A stretch of DNA of 64,000 bases, from NCBI RefSeq assembly GCF_900230225.1, contig NZ_OCNH01000002.1:1336793-1400792 (forward strand), read 5' to 3'. A program made the translations under genes and the position numbers. Below the pieces are notes generated by a model. That model searched no databases. It was given only the letters and a program-made list of their open reading frames with translations, and was not told the origin of the DNA. Shown piece by piece: positions 36,332 through 44,280 of this stretch (positions within the stretch are counted from its first letter, which is position 1; each line of letters opens with the position of its first letter). Source of the DNA: Spirosoma fluviale (GTDB lineage Bacteria > Bacteroidota > Bacteroidia > Cytophagales > Spirosomataceae).

Positions 36332-39300
36332 CTAGTTTTTCTTCACGATAGTCAGGTAGCAATTTCCCGTTGGGCACAGGCAATTGGCTGTAGATAGGTA
36401 AGTCGTCGTTGCTGTACCGCAACCCGGTAGGCTCACCGTAACGGTATGGGTAAGCCCATCGGAACTGATGCCGGGCAGTGAATACGGTACCGACGTTGCG
36501 CCCGGACTAATGGCTACCGTGGTGGTGATGCTCCCATCGCTAATGGTGGCATTGCCGCCCGTCGTATTGACCAGGTTGATAAAGCCCGTCACAGTAAACA
36601 ACCCCGTCGCCTGCACACAAGGCCCATTCATGGCAACGATACTCAGCGAGCAGACTGGAGCCGCTACTGTCACGCTGGCAGTAGCCGTGGCCGTACAGCC
36701 CGGTCCGTTGCTCACAAGTACGGTGTACGTATAGATGCCCGGCGTGGTGGGGGCAGTGGCAGTGGCCCCTTGGGTAGTAGCCGCAAACCCGTTTGGTCCC
36801 GACCAGCTGTAGGTGGTTGAGCCCGTGGTGCCACTGGCCGTCACGTTGAGGTTAATCGACGCACCCGGCAGCACGTTGCTGGGTGTCGCCGTGGCAACGG
36901 CATTGGTGGGGGTCACACAGGCGCAATCCTTGTAGGGTAACTGAGTCGTCACCACCGTATAACAGCAGGGACCATTGTAGACTACCACGCTGTAGCTCTG
37001 ACCGGCAGCCGTAGCCGGGTTGGCCAGGCCGCTGAAGGTCACCGCTCCGCCCGAGACGGTCTGTCCACCTGCAGCCGTATAGGAAGGAATCGTTCCTCCC
37101 GCAGCCACCAGAAAGGCTTTGTCGGCATTGGTGATCCCCGAAAGGCTAATGCTGGCATCGCTGTTGACGGTGGTTCCCGTACAGGTAACGGGGGTAGGGG
37201 TAACGGTGGCGACGGTGGTTGTCAGGCAGACAAAGCCCGCATCAATGGTGTGGTTCACCGAACCATAGGCACTGGTGGTGACATTGGCTGATAGGAAGCC
37301 GCCCGAAAGCTGGGCATTGCTGTCGTTGAGCGTACTGGCCGTGGGTGCCGTCGAAAAGGCGGTAGTAACGTTATACTTACCGCCATCGACGGTCAATACA
37401 CCCGTGGCGTTATCGAACTGACTGTTTGTGCCGTCGGTACCGAAGCGTACCGTGTAAGTCGTGTTGGGCAGGAGAAGCCGGGAAACCGCATTTACATCCG
37501 AGCCGTTCGAGAAGTAGTATTCTCCATTGGCATCGGTGGTGGTGTTGGCAATGAGCGTATTGCCCTGATACAGGGCCACTTTTACGTTGGCCAGTGCTTT
37601 TTCGCAGGGGTCCTGGATGCCATCTTTGTCGGTGTCCAGCCAGACCCGGTTGCCAATTTCGAGGTACGTAGGTGTGGCGCAGGCAATTTCCAGGTCCCCT
37701 AATGAGGCCGCTTTGGCAAATAACCCGCTCGTGATAAAGCCCGTTGTAATGGTGATTGCCCCGGTTGGCTGGCCCGACGTATTACTTACTTTCCGCAACC
37801 CGCCTGAGTCCGGAACTCCATTCTCGGGATCCATGGCCACGTAGATGGTTTCGGCTGAGCCGGGCCGAAGCGCTAAGCCACCGTTGGCGTTTTCCGCATG
37901 AGCCAGACGATCACCAAAGATAAGGAAGTTGTCGTTGTAGAATTCACCAAAACCGGGACCCTGGTTGTTAGCCTGACCAGCCCCTACTGACGGACCCGCT
38001 TTAGCATTGTTTTCCAGCACATAGGTGGTCCCGTTCGAGTAAGCCCGCAGGATATCACCGGCCACAACGCTACTGTATCCCATATTTGTTGAACCCGTTA
38101 TGGTATAGGTAGCCGAGCTGTTGGGCGCATAATTTCTGTTGCCCGTCTGGAACGAGAAGCGGTCACCGAAGCCAAGTACCATACTCCCGTCGATGTCAAA
38201 CTCAATATCTGCCAGGATCGGTTGCGGATACACTAACACATCGCCATAGTTACCATCACCACGCATAGCGGGTTTCTGAACAGCAATGGGGTCACTGAAG
38301 TTATCTGACCAGGGGAACCAGCCTGTAAGAGTTGGGTCACCATCCGAGGGGAATCCTTTGGGATAGGTCAGTGGGAAGTCAAGTACCGGAGTTGTGTTGA
38401 ATGTATTTGTACTGATATCATACTTGTAGATGTACGCCCGCAGGTTAGACTTGCTGCCCGTTGCGGCATCACAAACCACGCCCACATACACAAAGCCTTT
38501 ATAGATTTTCAGTGCCCAGGGACGATAGTCGCCACTCGTACCACAGCCCGGATTTGGAATCGCTACGCCGGGAGCCGCCGTTGGATTGGTGGTAGACAGA
38601 CTATGGAGTTTTTTCTCGAACAGGTTCACAAAATAGAGCGTGCTGCCGTCGCCCGAGATATCCAGATCGCCCATACCCGTCTTGCCCACTTTACTGTAGG
38701 CCTCTTCGTCCTGGCTGGGTAAGTCTTTTGCCCCCAGTCCCCGTGCCGCATTGGAAGAAATGCTACCCAGATTTACCCCCAGCGTTTCCACATCCACAAA
38801 TAGGGTAGTGGTGTTGTCTGTCAATTTAGTTTTAAAGATACCCCCAAGACCGGCATCGGTTAAACCCGTATGCCGACGCAGCACGGCTGCGGTATACACA
38901 CTGTTATCTTTTTTAGCATAGGCCGTTCCCCATACTGCACCTATTTCGGGAATCTTGGCGATACCTGTTTTGGAAGCAACATCAAGCGTGTAATCAAACG
39001 ACACAATAGCTGCGTCGGTAGCACTGCCGGGGGCGTAGGGGTCTCCGTTCAAATAACAGGGTACAACTATTTTGGGATTGGTCTGGCAATAATCCACAGG
39101 GTCCAGCACACCCAGATCAATGGTACAGTTGGCGCTTTGTACAAACTGTACCGTTGTGCGGCCATCGGTGCCATTAAGGGTTCCCTGTCCGGCATAAGCG
39201 GGCAGGTTGGTGAACTCAACCCGCACGGGGTAGTTAATTGCCGGGATCGTCAGGTTATAATCGCCAAAGGCATCGGTTGTTGCCGTATAGATTGTACCGT

Positions 39301-39991
39301 CGCAGGCGATGGCCGTAACGGTGACGCCGGGAATACCCGCGCTTTCTCCAGCCTGCCGGATACCGTCGGCGTTAAAGTCATTGAATACCGTGCCGGCCAG
39401 TTCGCCATTATCGCATTTGCGTCGGGGGCAGGCGGCCGGTAAAACAATCGGCGCACTGGTGGCCGTACACGTTGGGCTAGTATCAAAGGTCGCCGTTGCT
39501 GTTTGCGCCGTGCCGGGTAAGTCTACTTCAAAAGCCACTACCTGGGGCGACACGATGGTTTGGGGTTGGTTGCCCACGGTGAATCCATAATTGACGGTGA
39601 TCAAACCCGGCGTAATGGTCTTGGTCTGGCCCATGTAGCTCACCGTAATAGTACCCGCTGGAGCGTTAATCCAGCCTACTTCAATGCTCACCGTGGCTTT
39701 ACTGGCTACGCCGTCTGGTGAATAACAGCCCGATACGGTGGGTTTGAGGGTGATGTCGCAGGTTTGTGCCTGGGTACTAAACGAGAAAGCAAGCAGCCCC
39801 AGCAGGAAAGACATCACCCACCAACTCCGAAGCGTAGTTCGTAGCTGGTGAAAAACGAAGGCCCGGCTCAACGTTGCGCCCGTCAACAGCCTCGGTCTTG
39901 ACGGGCGCAACGTCGAGCCGGGGCGGGTTATGTTGCCGCAGAGAACCTGATCAAGGGAAGACTGGTCGGTGAGCGTAAACCGTGTTCTCAT
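36332..39991 (-). CDS. Long type B surface protein with extra Ig-like and repeat modules, NC tail
   Basis: 1219 residues from ATG 39991 (MRTRFTLTD); a TTG 11 codons upstream is less likely. A polar extension of about 60 residues precedes the signal segment ending STQAQ. The type B order follows: ITLKPTVSGCYSPDG module, SdrD-B-like domain (VFNDFNADGIRQAGE), propeller-like region (FDIDGSMVLGFGDRF), SdrD-B-like domain (VWLDTDKDGIQDPCE). Unlike the other two type B proteins it then has about 200 further residues of SprB/PKD-like modules (SYSVVVYNGPCCYTVV, TYSWSGPNGFAATT) and one of the roughly 85-residue repeats. The end is CPTGNCYLTIVKKN. The added modules place the tag at the end of a longer stalk. 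Confidence 0.88.
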   Translation of the reverse strand: MRTRFTLTDQSSLDQVLCGNITRPGSTLRPSRPRLLTGATLSRAFVFHQLRTTLRSWWVMSFLLGLLAFSFSTQAQTCDITLKPTVSGCYSPDGVASKATVSIEVGWINAPAGTITVSYMGQTKTITPGLITVNYGFTVGNQPQTIVSPQVVAFEVDLPGTAQTATATFDTSPTCTATSAPIVLPAACPRRKCDNGELAGTVFNDFNADGIRQAGESAGIPGVTVTAIACDGTIYTATTDAFGDYNLTIPAINYPVRVEFTNLPAYAGQGTLNGTDGRTTVQFVQSANCTIDLGVLDPVDYCQTNPKIVVPCYLNGDPYAPGSATDAAIVSFDYTLDVASKTGIAKIPEIGAVWGTAYAKKDNSVYTAAVLRRHTGLTDAGLGGIFKTKLTDNTTTLFVDVETLGVNLGSISSNAARGLGAKDLPSQDEEAYSKVGKTGMGDLDISGDGSTLYFVNLFEKKLHSLSTTNPTAAPGVAIPNPGCGTSGDYRPWALKIYKGFVYVGVVCDAATGSKSNLRAYIYKYDISTNTFNTTPVLDFPLTYPKGFPSDGDPTLTGWFPWSDNFSDPIAVQKPAMRGDGNYGDVLVYPQPILADIEFDIDGSMVLGFGDRFSFQTGNRNYAPNSSATYTITGSTNMGYSSVVAGDILRAYSNGTTYVLENNAKAGPSVGAGQANNQGPGFGEFYNDNFLIFGDRLAHAENANGGLALRPGSAETIYVAMDPENGVPDSGGLRKVSNTSGQPTGAITITTGFITSGLFAKAASLGDLEIACATPTYLEIGNRVWLDTDKDGIQDPCEKALANVKVALYQGNTLIANTTTDANGEYYFSNGSDVNAVSRLLLPNTTYTVRFGTDGTNSQFDNATGVLTVDGGKYNVTTAFSTAPTASTLNDSNAQLSGGFLSANVTTSAYGSVNHTIDAGFVCLTTTVATVTPTPVTCTGTTVNSDASISLSGITNADKAFLVAAGGTIPSYTAAGGQTVSGGAVTFSGLANPATAAGQSYSVVVYNGPCCYTVVTTQLPYKDCACVTPTNAVATATPSNVLPGASINLNVTASGTTGSTTYSWSGPNGFAATTQGATATAPTTPGIYTYTVLVSNGPGCTATATASVTVAAPVCSLSIVAMNGPCVQATGLFTVTGFINLVNTTGGNATISDGSITTTVAISPGATSVPYSLPGISSDGLTHTVTVSLPGCGTATTTYLSTANCLCPTGNCYLTIVKKN

Positions 39992-40092
39992 AGCATTTTC
40001 AGGAATAAAATAATGATAGTGCAATTTCCGGGGGAGGAAGGTATTGGCTTTGGAATTGCTAGCACACCTATTGTTTAGTTAAAAGAGCACGT

Positions 40093-40206
40093 TCAACAAT
40101 TATGCATTAATTGTAAAAATTTTGTATTCTGGGGATAAATGAGAAAATTAAGTGGACAAACGACATATTCCGGTAGATGAATTGCTTAAGTCAGGGGATG
40201 AACGAC
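40093..40206 (-). promoter_or_regulatory. Four phased LytTR-like repeats plus promoter box upstream of the 36332-39991 gene
   Basis: In the gene direction, four 9-mers each exactly 21 bp apart: GTCGTTCAT (40206-40198), GCAATTCAT (40185-40177), GTCGTTTGT (40164-40156), CTCATTTAT (40143-40135). A 27-bp gap and a weaker box, ATGCATAATTGTTGA (40107-40093), follow, about 100 bp before the ATG. It lies in the gene-free stretch 39992-40363. Confidence 0.7.
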
Positions 40207-40287
40207 GTAGTTGTCCCATTATCATGTGTGCCAACGTGAGACAGCCGCAAACCAGGCGGGGTAATTGAATGTAAAGCATGAGTCCAT

Positions 40288-40324
40288 AAAAAACGCCCGG
40301 CCTTCCTTTACAGAAAGCCGGGCG
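40288..40324 (-). terminator. Terminator of the 40364-42688 gene
   Basis: An 8-bp GC-rich outer stem (40294-40301 with 40317-40324) has inner pairing and is followed in the minus direction by six T. It is 40 nt past the stop codon. Confidence 0.9.
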
Positions 40325-40363
40325 CACGGTCGGTTATATGGCAACTAAACAGGATGGTCGTCG

Positions 40364-42688
40364 CTAATTCTTCCGAATAATCGTTTCAAAGCAATTGCCT
40401 GTTGGGCAAACCTTTTTACATTCCGCTGGAGCGGTGTAGGACTTGGCGTCTGTACCACAATTTGGCAGATTAACACTAATCGTATGAACTGCACCATTTG
40501 AGTTTAGTCCCGTTAGTGTATACGGTACGGAGGTAGCCCCGGCCGCTATTGTAACCGTTGTCGTGACCGATCCATCCGTAATGGTTGCCGTACCCCCGGC
40601 GGTATTCGTCAGGCTGATTACGCCCGTAACCGTGTACTGGTTAGTCGTTGCATCACAGTCACCGCGTGTCGCTGTGATGCTAATATCGCAGTCGCAGGTT
40701 TGTATCGTAGCCACGGCCGCAGCGCGGGTACTTTGGCAACTGGCGCTGGAAACACAGTTAACGTAATAGGTTGTCGTAGCTGCCAGGCTGGGTGTTGTAA
40801 AGCTTGATCCTGTACCCAGCGATGCGCCACCGCTTGGTCCTGCATACCAGGATAGCGTTCCTGTACAGCCCGTTGCGGTTAGCGTTACCGCACCTGGACC
40901 ACAGCGGGAAGCACCAACGCCCGTAGGTTTAGCGGGAATGGCGTTGACGATTGCCCTGGCGACATCACGACCACTTTCGCACAGCCCATCCACACAACTC
41001 ACATAATAGTCTTCGGTAGCGGTTAGGCTAGGCGTCGTAAAAGTGGGGCCAGTTCCCAGAATGGTCGTGCTGGTACTCGTAGCATACCAGTGAAGCGTAC
41101 CGGTCGTGCAGCCGGTAGCCTTCAGGTTCACGGAACCTGGTCCGCAACGGGGAACGTCTACGGCAGAGGGTTTGGCCGGTGTTACACAAGCGTCATCGCA
41201 GCAGCCAAATACCTTAAGCTCGTCAAGATCCCAGATTTCCTGACTTTTGTCACTGTCTGAACTTTGGTAAGCCGTGATCTCAAACTCAAAGACTGCCTCT
41301 GCCGAACCACTGGTCGTTTGAGTCGGGAAACCATCGCTACTTGAGTTGTAATTACCCCAGCCGGTAGGTGCCGGATCGCTCGAACTGGACCAAGTTGTTT
41401 TGGTGGTCGATTTAACTGATCCCGTCCAAATGATGGTACCATTCTTTTTTAACCGAACCTTGTAATATTCAGGCTGATTGTTGGTAACAAACCCTCCGCC
41501 CGACTTTGTTTTGTTCATCGCCATCTCGCAGAAAGAGAGGCCATACAACCGACCGGCCTTTCCGGCAGGGAAGGTTATTCTTAAGATGAGTTTCCGCTCA
41601 AAGGGTGTAGAGCTATCCCAGGTACCGGTGCAAATCGAACGGTCACTAGCACAAACCGGACCATAGTCCCCACTGTTTTCGTCAGCTTTATACACCGAGT
41701 TGGAGCCACCATCTGTACGTTTGAATACGACAGAAGCGCAACCAGAATAAGAGCCACCCGAAGCCGGAATACCCGACGAGTTGTCGATTTGATTATCACT
41801 GGCGTTGTCGAAATCCCACTCAACTAATTTATTGGTTGGTGAGCAAACGGCCGGATCGCAGCAACCCTCTATGTCGACTTCATCGATTTCCCATATCTCC
41901 TGGGAGGAATTACTATCGGAGTTCTGATAAGCCGAAAGCTGGAACTCAAATTCTACCTCGGCGGTACCGTCGGTGGATTGTGTCGTAAACCCATCTGAAT
42001 CTGAATTATAGCTACCCCAACCGGTGGGTGGTACTGGGTTGCTCGACGAACCCGTCCAGTCTGTTTTAGTGGTTGGTCTGGCCGATCCCGTCCAGACAAC
42101 GCTCCAGGAGCCACCATTAACGCGTTTTCTCAGCCGGACGCGGTAGTTCTCGGGTCGGTTATTGTTACCAAATCCACCACTTGCTTTGGTCCGTGCCATG
42201 GCCATCTCGCAGAAGGTAATACCCGATAGTTTACCCTTCACCCCCTTTGGGTAGGTTATGTAAACCGAAATGTACCGCTCAAAAACGGCAGCTTTGTCCC
42301 ATGTGCCGGTACAGATCGACTTTTTACTCTTACAAACCGGACCATAATCCGAATCGACATCACCAGGGGTGTTGTTATACACTGAGTTGGAGCCGCCGTC
42401 AACGCGCTTGAGCACTTTACCGACGCATCCGCTACCGCCAGAGGGAGGAATACCCGATGAGTTGTCAATCTCGTTATCGTTGGCATTGTCGAAGTTCCAG
42501 TGGGCAAAGCCAGCTGTGGACGTACAGGTTTGTGCCTGAACGCTGGTGTTGCCTACTATCAGGAGAGCAGTCAGTAGAGAGCCGCTTATCGCCAACAGGT
42601 AGTTGCTTCTCAATCGCCTGATGGCTCGGTTTAGGGGATGAATCACTCGATTCATCGCAGGAAAGTTACTCGTGGTAGATGTCGGCAT
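40364..42688 (-). CDS. Secreted protein with duplicated unknown domain, two Ig-like modules and NC tail
   Basis: 774 residues from ATG 42688; an alternative ATG at 42655 (MNRVIHPLNR) would fit a signal peptide better. The signal segment ends SVQAQ. Two homologous domains of about 225 residues follow, each beginning WxFDNAxDNxIDNSSGIP and ending SQEIWxxDExxxxGCCD, with conserved Cys pairs; I do not recognise the family. Two Ig-like modules with the pattern RCGPGxVxLxATGC...YYVxC come next, then one roughly 85-residue repeat of the kind also seen at 27552 and 36332. The end is CPTGNCFETIIRKN. The gene stands first in the island, downstream of the LytTR regulator. Confidence 0.85.
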   Translation of the reverse strand: MPTSTTSNFPAMNRVIHPLNRAIRRLRSNYLLAISGSLLTALLIVGNTSVQAQTCTSTAGFAHWNFDNANDNEIDNSSGIPPSGGSGCVGKVLKRVDGGSNSVYNNTPGDVDSDYGPVCKSKKSICTGTWDKAAVFERYISVYITYPKGVKGKLSGITFCEMAMARTKASGGFGNNNRPENYRVRLRKRVNGGSWSVVWTGSARPTTKTDWTGSSSNPVPPTGWGSYNSDSDGFTTQSTDGTAEVEFEFQLSAYQNSDSNSSQEIWEIDEVDIEGCCDPAVCSPTNKLVEWDFDNASDNQIDNSSGIPASGGSYSGCASVVFKRTDGGSNSVYKADENSGDYGPVCASDRSICTGTWDSSTPFERKLILRITFPAGKAGRLYGLSFCEMAMNKTKSGGGFVTNNQPEYYKVRLKKNGTIIWTGSVKSTTKTTWSSSSDPAPTGWGNYNSSSDGFPTQTTSGSAEAVFEFEITAYQSSDSDKSQEIWDLDELKVFGCCDDACVTPAKPSAVDVPRCGPGSVNLKATGCTTGTLHWYATSTSTTILGTGPTFTTPSLTATEDYYVSCVDGLCESGRDVARAIVNAIPAKPTGVGASRCGPGAVTLTATGCTGTLSWYAGPSGGASLGTGSSFTTPSLAATTTYYVNCVSSASCQSTRAAAVATIQTCDCDISITATRGDCDATTNQYTVTGVISLTNTAGGTATITDGSVTTTVTIAAGATSVPYTLTGLNSNGAVHTISVNLPNCGTDAKSYTAPAECKKVCPTGNCFETIIRKN

Positions 42689-43124
42689 TGGTCGATCGTG
42701 TTTTAAATGGTAGGAACTCCGGTAATGAGTAGAGTTCGTGTTACGCCTAGAGGTTAAGTAGTGGTGGTTGTGTAAGTTCCTTTTAGTCAGTTGTTTGTGC
42801 GTTCGGTGGTAATGCTGTTTTCTGTAACTGGTAGAGAAAGAATAAAAAAATGCCTAATTAAAGGGTGCTTCCATAAAAACTGGCCTGGAAATTGTAAACA
42901 CACTTATTGGTCGTTTACCTGAAAAGCATGTTACGTCATTGATCATAGACAGACGTGCATACAGGTGGTTGATGCCGCAAATGGATACGCCTGGGTACTT
43001 CGCAAACGTGCGCGATTAGGTGAAGCCGGAGGTAAGCTGTTGTTGATTGCATAGGGCTCAGAAATTAACGTTTCGCTTATAACCCGGATGGATGCGTGTA
43101 AACGAAACGGTAATTATTGGTACA

Positions 43125-43196
43125 GCAATCACCATGCGAAATGTAGACTTGCCGAAACCTGTTGATGACAAACGACATGACAAGTATGTGAACAAC
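43125..43196 (-). promoter_or_regulatory. LytTR-like repeats plus promoter box upstream of the 40364-42688 gene
   Basis: In the gene direction: GTTGTTCAC (43196-43188), GTCGTTTGT (43176-43168), period 20 bp, gap 28 bp, TCGCATGGTGATTGC (43139-43125). The box is 437 bp before the start codon and just downstream of the regulator gene. In the gene-free stretch 42689-43377 I see nothing else convincing; a reversed single 9-mer lies at 42910-42918. Confidence 0.6.
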
Positions 43197-43377
43197 AACT
43201 TGTGCCTGGGCCCGGCTCTATATTAATTGGCTTTTTCGTTTACCGGAGCATTCTTACAAAAGCCTAGCCAATTATGCCAACGCGATGAAGTCCATTGACT
43301 CGCTTTAGGATGACCCTCCACTCGGGTGGTTTAGCGCGTAGATTACGAACAACTAAATCAATAAAAATCAGACCTGC

Positions 43378-44064
43378 TCAAATACGGCTCAGTACCTCCT
43401 GCCGGTATTTACGGCCGATGGGGATTTTCTGCCCATTCAGATTAATATACTTTTCGGTTAGATTAACTCGGTTTACAAAGCCGAAATTTATGATAAACGA
43501 CTTGTGTACCCGGCCAAAGCTCATATCCAGCTCCGGTACAATTGTATGAAGTGCCCGTTTAACGGAGTGCTTCGTATTATCCTGATAAATAATAGCGTAA
43601 TTTCCTTCTGCTTCAATGTAAATGATCTTCGACAAGGGCAGTTGTAACGTTTGCCGGTGCTTCCCGATAACAGACAGCGTTTTTGATGACTCATTTTTGA
43701 AGACGCTGGCTTTATTCTGATTTAACCGTGTTTCGAGAGCAGACACCAGCGTATAAGCATGAAATGGCTTGACCAGCAGCCCCGCGTTACTGAGTGACAG
43801 CGATTGCCGAAGGTGGCTATCGTCGGGCTGTCCGGTAATGAAAATGATTGGGTACGTACGGGACACATCCGCGAAAAGTTGAAACGAAAGCAGCCCATCA
43901 AGTTCTACGTTAGCGATAACGGCATCGGGCGTAGAGTGATTGAGAAAATCGCTGGCTTCCTGAAGGGTAGTTACCAGAACAATGGCCGTATCGGTAAACT
44001 CCTCCAGTATCATTCGAAGTTTTAGTTGCCAGATTGGGTCAGCTTCAAGAAGTAAAATAGTCAT
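43378..44064 (-). CDS. LytTR-family response regulator with atypical receiver (Asn at the phospho-site)
   Basis: 228 residues, ATG 44064. Residues 1-115 have the receiver fold: ILLLEADP, then PDAVIANVELDG, then IIFITG and LLVKPF (conserved Thr and Lys present). The residue at the phosphorylation position is Asn52 (codon AAC) instead of Asp. Residues 128-228 are a LytTR DNA-binding domain (KIIYIEAEGNYAIIY, RVHKSFIINFGFVNRV). LytTR proteins bind 9-bp direct repeats about 21 bp apart. Such repeats precede nine transcription units downstream on the same strand, making this the obvious candidate regulator (inference). No sensor kinase gene is adjacent. It might act without phosphorylation. Confidence 0.9.
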   Translation of the reverse strand: MTILLLEADPIWQLKLRMILEEFTDTAIVLVTTLQEASDFLNHSTPDAVIANVELDGLLSFQLFADVSRTYPIIFITGQPDDSHLRQSLSLSNAGLLVKPFHAYTLVSALETRLNQNKASVFKNESSKTLSVIGKHRQTLQLPLSKIIYIEAEGNYAIIYQDNTKHSVKRALHTIVPELDMSFGRVHKSFIINFGFVNRVNLTEKYINLNGQKIPIGRKYRQEVLSRI

Positions 44065-44280
44065 TGATGGATATAAATCGTTTCTTAGTTGGATCGACTA
44101 TACTGATTCCTAAACACGGTACTTAGTATAGATGCTATCGATAGCTCTTTGCAAAAACCACACCATAGTAGCCGGAGAGGCCGCTTAACGACCTACTAAT
44201 AAAGCCTCAGTTTTATTTCCTTTACCAAAACTGTACCTTGCAGAATCGGTACGACCACTAACAGGGTGCCGAACTCAGGT

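Noticed and set aside
14286..42688. Type IX secretion C-terminal domains on the surface proteins
   Set aside because: I looked for the usual 70-100-residue terminal domain with its conserved Gly/Lys pattern and did not find it; the ends carry the short NC tail instead.
44090..44192. Possible autoregulatory LytTR module upstream of the regulator gene
   Set aside because: Single 9-mer-like sequences and a poor box (44151-44165) are present, but spacing does not fit the other nine modules.
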